NCBI RefSeq assembly: GCF_023715465.1
Contig: NZ_JAMBOE010000007.1
Span: forward strand, 62,001 to 126,000
Direction of reading: 5' to 3'
DNA: 64,000 nt
From: Paenibacillus macerans
GTDB taxonomy: Bacteria > Bacillota > Bacilli > Paenibacillales > Paenibacillaceae
Under the pieces are notes generated by a model, which saw only the letters and a program-made list of their open reading frames with translations, had not been told where the DNA came from and made no database searches. Positions within the stretch are counted from its first letter, which is position 1. Each line of letters begins with the position of its first letter. This document shows positions 54,932-62,681 of the stretch, piece by piece. The translations under genes were made by a program, and so were the position numbers.

Positions 54932-55111
54932 CCGGTGATCGAAACACCGGCCGGGCCCGGCGAGCCTGAAGCTGGCGCGGGACTTGTGGGGCTGCCAGTT
55001 GGCGGGACGCCCGCTAAGACAGACAAGTAGCCTGGAATGCTTGCCGAACCTGCTGTAGATGGGGCTCCGGTGGCGCCTTCTGCCCCTGAAACGGCGGACG
55101 GCTTGAAATAA
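54932..55111 (+). pseudogene. Continuation of the tail beyond two in-frame TAG codons
   Basis: The same frame continues after TAG 54929-54931 with PVIETPAGPGEPEAGAGLVG, a near repeat of the PAEPEADAGLVG just before the stop. It then meets a second TAG at 55028-55030, runs on as PGMLAEPAVDGAPVAPSAPE, and ends at TAA 55109-55111. By comparing the two tail units, the first TAG stands where the other has a Leu codon. The tail was probably once about 60 residues longer. Confidence 0.6.
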
Positions 55112-55146
55112 GCCTCCCAGCCTGGATAACAAGCCCGAACCATGAC

Positions 55147-55182
55147 AACAAGCCCGAACTTGGTTCGGGCTTGTTTCTTTTG
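55147..55182 (+). terminator. Rho-independent terminator
   Basis: Perfect 13-bp stem AACAAGCCCGAAC / GTTCGGGCTTGTT with a 3-nt loop followed by TCTTTT. It lies just after the final TAA of the extended tail, consistent with that being the original gene end. Confidence 0.88.
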
Positions 55183-55293
55183 CCCCAGCCTCGCAAGAGT
55201 TGTAATGGGCCGAAAAAACCTGCAGCAACCCAGCTGTCTGCCCCCGAGAACTCCAGCGAAAAAAATAGGCTCAACCTAATAATCAGCGCTTGA

Positions 55294-55640
55294 CAGTCAA
55301 GTCGGTAATCGATCGTGAAGAAATGCGGAATGGCGTTGAAAGCATGAGAAACAGGGAAGGCTGGTTTATTGGCCGGCAGATCAACATGGGCTATCCGGGA
55401 CGCCTTGCACGATTATCCCGTTTGAACAGGAAGCAGAGAAGAAGATCAATTCAGGAGAAGCAGATATGTTCGAGGAAAGTGGATATGTTTTAATAAAATG
55501 GATATGTTTGAGAAAAGTAGATATGTTTTAGAAAATTAGATAGGTTCGAGATCATTAGGCAGGTTTATGAGAAAGAGCCCCAACCCTTTCCTCCCCTGAA
55601 TGAAAGGAATAATCGTGCTAAGAAGCATGCAGGGGACACC
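55294..55640 (+). repeat. Family F element, copy 2 (short)
   Basis: The left 137 bp match 19379-19241 reversed and the right end (55592-55640) matches 18040-17984 reversed; both inner ends read TTGCACGATTAT or TAGCACGATTAT inward. In between (55463-55550) are four direct repeats of GATATGTT spaced about 22 bp. It looks like a nonautonomous relative, in opposite orientation, of the 18-19.3 kb element. The short frame at 55290-55493 is not supported as a gene. Confidence 0.55.
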
Positions 55641-55751
55641 AGACACAAACGCTATCGAGCCGCCTCAGCCACGTTAGTTGCCCAGTAACATGAACGCCTC
55701 AAAACCTCAAGCACTAACTTTGGTGCTGAACCAAAAAATAAGGACAAAAAA

Positions 55752-55920
55752 TGTCGTTATTCCAGCGGCATCCGTCCATTTGAGAGAATAGCGGAAATTT
55801 ATGTCGCTATTTTCCCCGGTTCGTATGGAAATGCCCGTGTTCTGGACTATCCATAGGAAAATAAGGCCCAAAAATTCCGCTAATGGCGATGAATACGTTA
55901 AGCTCCGGATAATAAGTACA
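55752..55920 (+). repeat. Family B F-F-R-R element, copy 4 (diverged)
   Basis: TGTCGTTATT at 55752, TGTCGCTATT at 55802, inverted AATAAGGCCC at 55860 and AATAAGTACA at 55911: spacings 50, 58 and 51 bp. The CTAGTA ends of the other copies are not recognisable. Confidence 0.75.
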
Positions 55921-55947
55921 TAAAGTTCCGCTATTTTGATCGCCGAT

Positions 55948-55996
55948 GGTTGGTCGTTGTACGGTTAGTCGTTGTTCGGTTGGTCGTTAGGTTGCC
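55948..55996. repeat. 15-bp tandem array, about 3 units
   Basis: GTTGGTCGTTGTACG, GTTAGTCGTTGTTCG, GTTGGTCGTTAGGTT; directly follows family B copy 4 and precedes family D. Confidence 0.7.
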
Positions 55997-56150
55997 AGTT
56001 AGATTGGTGGTTAGAATAGCCGGATGTTAAGCGCACTCCCTACACCTACTTCCGATATTTCTAGGTAGAACCAAAAAAGTGGCTCAAAAACAAAAATCGG
56101 TGCTTGATCACGGGATAAGTGCAATAGTGTAAAAGAGTGCGAAAAAAATC

Positions 56151-56333
56151 TAACGGTTGTGAGCGACGCTAATTGGGTGATAACGAGCGGATACGAAATG
56201 TAACGGTTGCCATCGAGCTTATTATCCGTTTTACCGGCAGTAGTGGGGTGGTTTCGCCTAAATAAGCGCGAATACAACCGTTAAAAAAGAAATATCTGCC
56301 TTTTCAGTCGAATAAGCTCGATTACAACCGTTA
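56151..56333. repeat. Family D F-F-R-R element
   Basis: TAACGGTTGT at 56151 and TAACGGTTGC at 56201; inverted ACAACCGTTA at 56274 and 56324. Spacings 50, 73 and 50 bp, almost the same as family C although flanks and word differ. The remaining sequence to 56504 shows nothing recognisable. Confidence 0.85.
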
Positions 56334-56504
56334 GCGTAGAAAATGTTCCGGATAGCTTGATCCTTCGAGATTAACATGTTAGTCAAGTGCCGATTTTCAG
56401 GTTAAGCCAAAGGAGTACAGTTTAATCAAATGTTTCGGATGCCAGGATAGCTCGGTTAAATTCTAATCACACCAATTTCTACGGTTACCTGATGCCATTC
56501 CGGA

Positions 56505-58022
56505 TCAATCCGCTGCCTCCAACCTGCCTTCGCGCATCGACCACTGCCCAACCGGATTTCCGGCGAAAAGCTCGGGCTCATGTGTGATCACGATCAGCGA
56601 AGCGCCGCCGGCCAGAGCCTGGCGGCAAAGGGCGATCAGCATGCACACGCCGTTATAATCGATGCTGGCCGTCGGCTCATCGAGGATGTACAGCTTTTTG
56701 GGGCTGATCATCGACGCGGCGATGCTGAGCAGGCGCTTTTCTCCTCCGCTCAGCAAATACGGCGAAACCCCGGGCTTGTTCTGAAGCCCGATCGTTTCGA
56801 GCAGCTCGAGCGCCCGCCGGTTAAGCGCCTCCGGCAACGGATCACGTTTCTTCAAGCGCAGCTGGCAGCGCGGTCCGTACAGCAGCTCGTCCCAGACGGT
56901 GGCGGCGACGAACTGCTGCTCCGGCTGCTGGAAGACGTAGCCGATGTCCGCTGCCAGCTTGTACAAAGACAGTCGGGCCGCATCCTTGCCCCGCCAAAAG
57001 ACCGCGCCTTTAGGCGGGCGGAGCAACCCCATGAGCAGCCGGGACAAGGTCGTTTTGCCGGAGCCGTTTTCGCCGCACAGCAGCCGCCATTCGCCCGGGC
57101 CCAGCGTTAAGTCGACACCGGAGAGTACCGGCGCACTTTTGGGGGCGTAGGCGAAGGTCAGGCTCCGCACCGCGAGCAGCGGGGCGTCGGCGGGCGCGGA
57201 CGCCGGTACGGCGTTGGCGAGCGGCGGCGGCTGCGGCGGTACCGCGCCCGCCGCTCCGCCCCGGGCTGCTGCTGCGCCTCGCGGCAGCAGCCCCAGCCCC
57301 TCCATCCGCGCGCGCTCGCCGCGGATGAGCTCGTCCGCCGGACCGTCCATAACGACGGTGCCGGCGTCCAACACGACGAGCCGCGGCGCTGCGGCCGCGA
57401 GCTCGTCGATCCGGCCGGACAACGTCACGACGGTCCGGCCTTCACGGTGCAGGCGGCGCAGCAGCGCCAGCAGCCGCGTCCTCGCGGCGGCGTCCAAGCT
57501 GGCCGCCGGCTCGTCAAACACGAGCAGCGGCGGCTCCAGCGCCAGCGCCGCTGCGATCGCCGTGCGCTGGCGCTGGCCGCCGGACAGCGCGTGCACGCGC
57601 GCCTTCCGCTGCGGCGTCAGCTGCACCGCCGCCAGCGCATCCGCGACCCGCCGCTCGATGCCGGCGGCGGGCACGCGCAGGTTTTCCGGGCCGAAGGCGA
57701 CCTCGTCTTCGACCCGGCCCTGCACGAGCTGCGCGTCGGGGTCTTGAAACACGACCCCGATGCGATGCGCTACGGCGGCGATTTCCGCCTCCGCGGGGTC
57801 CGCGCCGAAGACGAGCAGCCGGCCCGTCCGCACGCCTCCCCCGGAGCGCGGGAGATACCCGCTCAGCAGCTGGGCCAGAACCGATTTGCCGCTGCCGCTC
57901 GCTCCCGCTACGGCAATCCATTCCCCGGCGGCCGCGCGGAGCGTTACGTCGCACAACACCGGTTCCGTCCCCGCCTCAAAACTGTAGCCGACTCGCTCCA
58001 AATCAAAGGCCGGAGCCGTCAT
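56505..58022 (-). CDS. ykoD: ECF transporter double ATPase (YkoD-like)
   Basis: 505 residues from the ATG at 58022, overlapping the ykoE stop as ATGA. Two fused CbiO-type ATPases: Walker A GASGSGKS with signature LSGGQRQRTA and Walker B VFDEPAASLDA; then GENGSGKTT, LSGGEKRLLS and YILDEPTASID. An Ala/Pro-rich linker joins them. The first half is extremely GC-rich, unlike the second. It powers vitamin or precursor uptake with the adjacent S and T components; in B. subtilis YkoEDC-F is linked to thiamine precursors. Confidence 0.92.
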   Translation of the reverse strand: MTAPAFDLERVGYSFEAGTEPVLCDVTLRAAAGEWIAVAGASGSGKSVLAQLLSGYLPRSGGGVRTGRLLVFGADPAEAEIAAVAHRIGVVFQDPDAQLVQGRVEDEVAFGPENLRVPAAGIERRVADALAAVQLTPQRKARVHALSGGQRQRTAIAAALALEPPLLVFDEPAASLDAAARTRLLALLRRLHREGRTVVTLSGRIDELAAAAPRLVVLDAGTVVMDGPADELIRGERARMEGLGLLPRGAAAARGGAAGAVPPQPPPLANAVPASAPADAPLLAVRSLTFAYAPKSAPVLSGVDLTLGPGEWRLLCGENGSGKTTLSRLLMGLLRPPKGAVFWRGKDAARLSLYKLAADIGYVFQQPEQQFVAATVWDELLYGPRCQLRLKKRDPLPEALNRRALELLETIGLQNKPGVSPYLLSGGEKRLLSIAASMISPKKLYILDEPTASIDYNGVCMLIALCRQALAGGASLIVITHEPELFAGNPVGQWSMREGRLEAAD

Positions 58023-58621
58023 GTCAGGCTTTTCGCTCCCCGGCTGACCGCAAACCGGCGCAGCAGTCCGCTGCGCGCCAACCCGTCGCCGATCAGTTTC
58101 GTCAGCAGCCCGCAGAAGACAACTCCGCTCAAAGTGCGGACCACGAGCGCGATCAACAGCACCCCGGTTCCCCATTTCGTATAGCCGAACATCTGCGCGG
58201 CAACGAAAAACCAAACCGGCACCATCGCGCCTCCGGCCCCCAGCATGACCGTCCAGCCCCACTTTTTATAACGCGTCAGCGCAAAAATTCCCTCGGCGAT
58301 CACAAGATAACAAGCCGCGGCGGCAAAGCAGGAAACGATGCCGTAGGCGGAACCCATAAACGACTGCACCACCGCCCCGATCCCGTATGTAATCAGCCCC
58401 GTTCCCGGCTTGCGGATAATGTAATAAGCCAGCAATCCGTAAACCATGTACAAACCGGTAATCGTCGAAGTCGCGATAGGCCCCCCTAGTCCGTTCAATG
58501 CTTGATTAACCGGCGACAAATATACGGTCATCACCGCGTTGGCCGCCGCCAGCATAGCCATCAGCACGATATCCAGCGTCGTAAATTTGGCAAAAGCGGT
58601 TTTTTTCGTCGATTCGTTCAT
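58019..58621 (-). CDS. ykoE: ECF transporter substrate-binding membrane component (YkoE-like)
   Basis: 200 residues, five to six helices. YkoE-family sequence is recognisable (FTTLDIVLMAMLAAANAVMT and PVNQALNGLGGPIATSTITG). It binds the vitamin in the membrane; hydroxymethylpyrimidine or thiamine is the known YkoE substrate class. It has its own predicted promoter and dyad upstream. I found no THI-box (TPP riboswitch). Confidence 0.88.
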   Translation of the reverse strand: MNESTKKTAFAKFTTLDIVLMAMLAAANAVMTVYLSPVNQALNGLGGPIATSTITGLYMVYGLLAYYIIRKPGTGLITYGIGAVVQSFMGSAYGIVSCFAAAACYLVIAEGIFALTRYKKWGWTVMLGAGGAMVPVWFFVAAQMFGYTKWGTGVLLIALVVRTLSGVVFCGLLTKLIGDGLARSGLLRRFAVSRGAKSLT

Positions 58622-58648
58622 ATCTGCTTTGTCATCCTCTCCAAATCA

Positions 58649-58696
58649 ATTGTTAACCACAAATTAAAATTTAGGTTAACAATCGCGGCGCGTCAA
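58649..58696 (-). promoter_or_regulatory. Promoter and operator-like dyad for ykoE-ykoD
   Basis: Minus-strand TTGACG (58696-58691) and TAAATT (58673-58668) with a 17-bp spacer. The perfect 10-bp dyad ATTGTTAACC / GGTTAACAAT (58683-58674 and 58658-58649) overlaps the -10, as a repressor site would. Confidence 0.6.
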
Positions 58697-58717
58697 GTCC
58701 TTTTTTTCGGACCAGAC

Positions 58718-59470
58718 CTAAATAAACCATAATCCGGCGCTGAAAATCACACTGAACGCCATCAGCCACACTCCATTCCGGGACAAAGCCGCCTCCCGCA
58801 AAAACGTCCGCTCCGGATAAGCTCCAAAGCCTTTAGCGTCCATCGCACCAGATGTCTGCTCGATCCGGCGGATCGCCCCGGCGAACACCGCCAGCAAACT
58901 TCCCCGAACCTGCGTCAAACGTTCCGCCAGTCCTCTAGGCGCTCTGGCAGACCGGATTTTACGCGCATCGGCGGCAACCCGCCCCTCCTCGGCCAGCAGC
59001 GGCAAAAACGTCAATGCTATCGACACGCCGAAAACAAAGCGGTAAGGCAGCTTGAGCCGGGTCGTCATCATGACGACGAACTGCTTGGGGTCCGTCGTTT
59101 CAATATAGATCAGCGAGGATATAAACAGGCAGAACATCCGCAGGCAGACCGCTGCTCCCGCGGAGAGCGAGTTTACCGGGATTGACAGGAAGCCGGCGGA
59201 AATCGCCTCCCCGGAGGGGGGTGCGGCCAAAGCGGTGACGGCAAATAACGGCACGCCGAAACCGGCGATATACCCCATTCGTCTACCTAGCTTCCCCCAA
59301 GCCATTCCGGCCCCGTACCTGGCGGTCCCGGCCAAAAAAAACAACATAGCGCTGAGCGGCACCGCCTTATCCCAATGCATGCTCAAGCCCGCAATGCAGA
59401 GCAACGCAACCAGTTTGCTGAGCGGATCCAGCACCTGAAGCGGGACGCGCGCCGTATGCATTTTTTCCAT
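58718..59470 (-). CDS. ykoC: ECF transporter T component (YkoC/EcfT-like)
   Basis: 250 residues from the ATG at 59470 (a GTG three codons earlier is too near the gaggg site). Five helices and two cytoplasmic coupling motifs: DARKIRSARAPRGL and SGAMDAKGFGAYPERT. It links the S component to the ATPase. Gene order T, S, A differs from the B. subtilis ykoFEDC order. It begins 20 bp after the acetyltransferase stop, so it may be cotranscribed with it. Confidence 0.9.
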   Translation of the reverse strand: MEKMHTARVPLQVLDPLSKLVALLCIAGLSMHWDKAVPLSAMLFFLAGTARYGAGMAWGKLGRRMGYIAGFGVPLFAVTALAAPPSGEAISAGFLSIPVNSLSAGAAVCLRMFCLFISSLIYIETTDPKQFVVMMTTRLKLPYRFVFGVSIALTFLPLLAEEGRVAADARKIRSARAPRGLAERLTQVRGSLLAVFAGAIRRIEQTSGAMDAKGFGAYPERTFLREAALSRNGVWLMAFSVIFSAGLWFI

Positions 59471-59490
59471 CGTTATCACGTCCCTCGTTG

Positions 59491-60057
59491 TTAAATGCTT
59501 TTTGCATACTCTTTTTTGAGCAATGAGTACATCAGCAGGTCGACAAAGCCCTTTTCCGTCTGCTGGTATTCCCGCAGCAGCCCTTCTTCCTTAAACCCAA
59601 ATGATAGCAACAGCTTGCGCGATCCGGCGTTTTCCGGCTCTACCAGCCCTTCGATCCGATTGAGCCCCATCGTGTCGTAGCCATAGGCCAGCAGCATTCT
59701 CAACGCCTCCGACATATATCCGCGCCCCCAGTATTCCCGCCCGAGATCATAACCGATCTCGCCGCGGTAAGCCCCGGACAGTTCCCAAACGTTATATCCG
59801 CAGCTGCCGATCAGCTTCCCTTCTTCCTTCAATTCGATGCCAAAACGCATCGCATCTTCGCTTTCGGACAAACCGTTCAGCAGATTGATCATGTCCCAGG
59901 CTTCTTCCACGGAGGCAAACGGAGGTACGTTCATATAGCGGGTAACTTCCGGATCGCTCCAATAACGAAACATCACCTCGGCGTCGCCGCGCTCCATTCT
60001 CCTTAACCTCAGCCTTTCGCTTTCCAGGACAGGAATATTCCCGCCGCATTTAAACAT
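59491..60057 (-). CDS. GNAT acetyltransferase, RimJ/RimL type
   Basis: 188 residues from the ATG at 60057, after gaggagga; the ORF's longer start lacks a site. Typical of the RimJ/RimL group: ESERLRLRRMERGDAEVMF at the N-terminus, then IGYDLGREYWGRGYMSEALR in the acetyl-CoA region and RIEGLVEPENAGSRKLL. The group modifies ribosomal-protein N-termini or small molecules. Target unknown. Confidence 0.88.
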   Translation of the reverse strand: MFKCGGNIPVLESERLRLRRMERGDAEVMFRYWSDPEVTRYMNVPPFASVEEAWDMINLLNGLSESEDAMRFGIELKEEGKLIGSCGYNVWELSGAYRGEIGYDLGREYWGRGYMSEALRMLLAYGYDTMGLNRIEGLVEPENAGSRKLLLSFGFKEEGLLREYQQTEKGFVDLLMYSLLKKEYAKSI

Positions 60058-60282
60058 GTGCCGTCCTCCTCTCTTTGCTTTAGAACACAAAACCGGAGGT
60101 ATCGGCAAAAGCCGCCCGCTCCCCGGCATAATTATAGCTAATCACATCGAAGAGTTTACGTCAAAGGTAAGCGGCAATTTTCGCACGCTATGATTTTCTT
60201 GCCGTCTTTTCGGTGATACTATGGTCTACAGATAGAGCTTTATGGATAGGTTTCGACTCTAAAAAAAGGAGGGAAAACCCGG

Positions 60283-61245
60283 ATGATCCTCTCTTTCGGC
60301 ATCACCGTTCTGCTGCTGGCTGCGCTGATCTCCGGCGGTCTGCCGCGTTACGCCCTTCGTCAGATCACGCAAATGCGGTTGCAGACGAAAGAGCGCATTT
60401 ACGAATATTTGGAGCGTACGGGCGTCTATTCCTTGGACCGGTTTGACCGTCTGGACAAACGCAAGGTGCAGGTCATGTCACAGGATGGCCTGCAGCTCAG
60501 CGGGTACGTGCTGGATTTTTTTCCGAAGAGCCCCCGCTGGATGATCATCGTTCACGGTTATACGGTTTCACTGCACGCCTCGACGCAATACATCGACATG
60601 TTTCGCGATGCGGGCTTCAACATTTTGCTGATCGATCAGCGGCGCCACGGCGGCAGTCAAGGCAAATATACGACTTATGGGTACTATGAAAAATATGACG
60701 TGCAAACCTGGGTAAATTGGATTTTGGAACATTACGGGGAACAAACCGAAATCGGTCTGCATGGCCAATCCCTTGGCGGAGGAACGGTATTGGAATATCT
60801 AAGCATTGCGCATCCGAACGTAAAGTTCGTTATTGCCGATTGCCCTTACTCCGATTTGACGGAGCTGATGCGGCATCAATTCACGAAGCTGAACAAGCTG
60901 CCGGCATATCCGCTGCTGCCTTTGGTGAACAGGCTTTTGCAGCGCAAAGCGGGCTTCCGGCTCGACCAGGTCAGTCCGATCAAAGCGGTGGAAAAAAGCC
61001 GCCTGCCCGTCTTATTCATCCACGGAACGAAAGACAACTACGTTCCTACCTACATGAGCAAAGATATGTACCGGAGTAAACCGGAACCGAAAAGATTACT
61101 GCTGATCGAAGGCGCCGTCCATGCCAACGCCTACGGCGTTGATCCGAAACGTTACAAAGCGGAAGTGCATTCCTTCATTCATGAGGTGCTTGGCGCGGAA
61201 AAGGTAACGGAAGCAGTGACGGCGGCTTATTTGCCGAGCATCTGA
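60283..61245 (+). CDS. Membrane-anchored alpha/beta hydrolase (YqkD-like)
   Basis: 320 residues; aaggaggg precedes the ATG. N-terminal hydrophobic helix (ILSFGITVLLLAALISG), then IIVHGYTVSLHAS, nucleophile HGQSLGGGTV, acid IHGTKDNYVPTY and His EGAVHANAYG. It resembles YqkD of Bacillus and the hydrolase at 20718. Substrate unknown. Its last 19 bases overlap the 3' end of the convergent Spo0E-like gene. Confidence 0.87.
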   Translation: MILSFGITVLLLAALISGGLPRYALRQITQMRLQTKERIYEYLERTGVYSLDRFDRLDKRKVQVMSQDGLQLSGYVLDFFPKSPRWMIIVHGYTVSLHASTQYIDMFRDAGFNILLIDQRRHGGSQGKYTTYGYYEKYDVQTWVNWILEHYGEQTEIGLHGQSLGGGTVLEYLSIAHPNVKFVIADCPYSDLTELMRHQFTKLNKLPAYPLLPLVNRLLQRKAGFRLDQVSPIKAVEKSRLPVLFIHGTKDNYVPTYMSKDMYRSKPEPKRLLLIEGAVHANAYGVDPKRYKAEVHSFIHEVLGAEKVTEAVTAAYLPSI

Positions 61246-61427
61246 TTTTGAGCCATGACGATGTAATGATCCAGACGCTGGCTTAATTCCAATATAGCGC
61301 CGCTGCTGAAGTTGTCCTCCACTGCGGCGTTCATCAGCTCGGAGCGCAGGTGCTCGATCGTCGCCTTAAGCTCATTGCTTACTTTTTTATGTTTTCGATA
61401 GGTTTCACTGTACACTGGTGTCGCCAT
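61227..61427 (-). CDS. Spo0E-family aspartyl-phosphate phosphatase
   Basis: 66 residues, two antiparallel helices. The Spo0E signature SQRLDHYI is present after ELKATIEHLRSELMNAA. Family members dephosphorylate Spo0A~P and delay sporulation. Normal length. aaaaggtgat precedes the ATG. The gene overlaps the convergent hydrolase by 19 bp at their 3' ends. Confidence 0.85.
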   Translation of the reverse strand: MATPVYSETYRKHKKVSNELKATIEHLRSELMNAAVEDNFSSGAILELSQRLDHYIVMAQNQMLGK

Positions 61428-61636
61428 AAAATCACCTTTTCTACGATCTTTCCCCTATTTTACCTCATGATGCCAAAAAACATATTTTGCAAATTTGATA
61501 AAAAATAGCACACCGTGTCGGAGTTTGTAAAATAAACGCACCTACCCTTCGGACGCGAGCTGGCTTATAATAGCTTTATCGCGTAGCGCTGCTTACGGAC
61601 CTGATCCGGAAGCGAAGTCAAGGAGGGAATACCCTT

Positions 61637-62143
61637 ATGTTTCATGCAAACGAATTCTCAGGCACCCGGGAAGAGCGGCAAAACGCCGTATTGTCACAGC
61701 TTCGGGGCTTGATTTATGAGGAGAGCAGCAATGTGGCGAATTTGGCCAACGCCGCCGCGTTGCTGAATTTTTATTTGGACGATATCAACTGGGTCGGGTT
61801 TTATCTTTATGACGGCAAGGAACTGGTGCTCGGCCCGTTCCAAGGGCTGCCGGCCTGCATCCGTATTCCGCTGGGCAAAGGCGTCTGCGGCACAAGCGCC
61901 GAGCGCCGGGAAACGCTGCGGATCGGCGACGTGCACGAATTTCCCGGGCATATCGCCTGCGACGCGGCTTCCAACAGTGAAATCGTCGTTCCGATCGTCA
62001 AGGACGGGCAGCTGTTTGGCGTGCTCGACATCGATAGTCCGAACAAGCGGCGGTTCGATGAGACGGACCAGGCTTTCCTTGAGCAGTTTGTGGCCACGCT
62101 GGCCGAGCAGCTTACCGTTCCGGCTGGGGTTAACCGGGGTTAA
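61637..62143 (+). CDS. Free methionine-(R)-sulfoxide reductase (GAF domain)
   Basis: 168 residues; aaggaggg precedes the ATG. A single GAF domain with the fRMsr pattern: NWVGFYLYDGKELVLGPFQG, catalytic cysteines in PACIRIPLGKGVCG and PGHIACDAASNSEIVVP. It reduces free methionine-R-sulfoxide in the cytosol using thioredoxin. Bacillus YtsP is a relative. Confidence 0.92.
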   Translation: MFHANEFSGTREERQNAVLSQLRGLIYEESSNVANLANAAALLNFYLDDINWVGFYLYDGKELVLGPFQGLPACIRIPLGKGVCGTSAERRETLRIGDVHEFPGHIACDAASNSEIVVPIVKDGQLFGVLDIDSPNKRRFDETDQAFLEQFVATLAEQLTVPAGVNRG

Positions 62144-62161
62144 ATTGTAACTGCGCCTGAC

Positions 62162-62200
62162 TATGCCTGGATGTGCCTGGATGTGCCTGGATGTGCCTGA
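62162..62200. repeat. 10-bp tandem array TGCCTGGATG, about 3.5 units
   Basis: Perfect short repeats directly after the GAF gene and 13 bp before family E. A second, 14-bp array (GGGAATTCCGGTAG-like, three units) follows at 62423-62460. Confidence 0.8.
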
Positions 62201-62212
62201 CGCCATGTTCTG

Positions 62213-62396
62213 ATTGGATTATATCCAATAGAACTGGAAATTCAGTGGTAAATACAGCAGCTAGATTGGATATTTTCCAATAGATCGGACTCAGCAGGGC
62301 GGAAAATGGACGGTTTGCGCGAATTCTATTGGATTTTTTCCAATGGGAGCTTCAAATCGCATTCGATTCCCCTCAATCTATTGGATTTTTTCCAAT
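62213..62396. repeat. Family E F-F-R-R element
   Basis: ATTGGAT-N5-TCCAATAG-like words at 62213-62231 and 62265-62283, inverted CTATTGGATTTTTTCCAAT at 62326-62344 and 62378-62396. Spacings 52, 61 and 52 bp. Each word is itself nearly palindromic; the extra AG or CT shows the orientation. Confidence 0.88.
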
Positions 62397-62625
62397 CAGA
62401 GGTGGAGCGGCGATCAGGTTAGGGGAATTCCGGTAGGGGATTCCGGCAGGGAATTCCGGTGTATGGTGTGTGATCATTCTGGTGGTTAGCAAGCTGCAAG
62501 GTCCTTTATAGCCGCATGGCGTGCAGGCCCCGCCGTCCAATTGGTGATAAACTAGTTTTACTAAACCCCATCTGGGTCTGCACCCTTCCCCTGTTAGAGC
62601 AATAAAGGGACTCCCCGCAGAAACA

Positions 62626-62672
62626 GAAGAAGCATCCTCACCGCCATATGGCGAATCGGGATGCTTCTTTTG
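62626..62672. terminator. Terminator of the MutS2-like gene
   Basis: AGAAGCATCC / GGATGCTTCT stem with CCGCCATATGGCG inside; TTTT follows on the plus strand and TTCTTCTG on the minus. Confidence 0.8.
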
Positions 62673-62681
62673 TTATTCAAA

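Noticed and set aside
55290-55493. 67-codon frame at the family F element
   Set aside because: Its homologous segment at 19241-19379 has frame-breaking indels and stops, so coding is not conserved.
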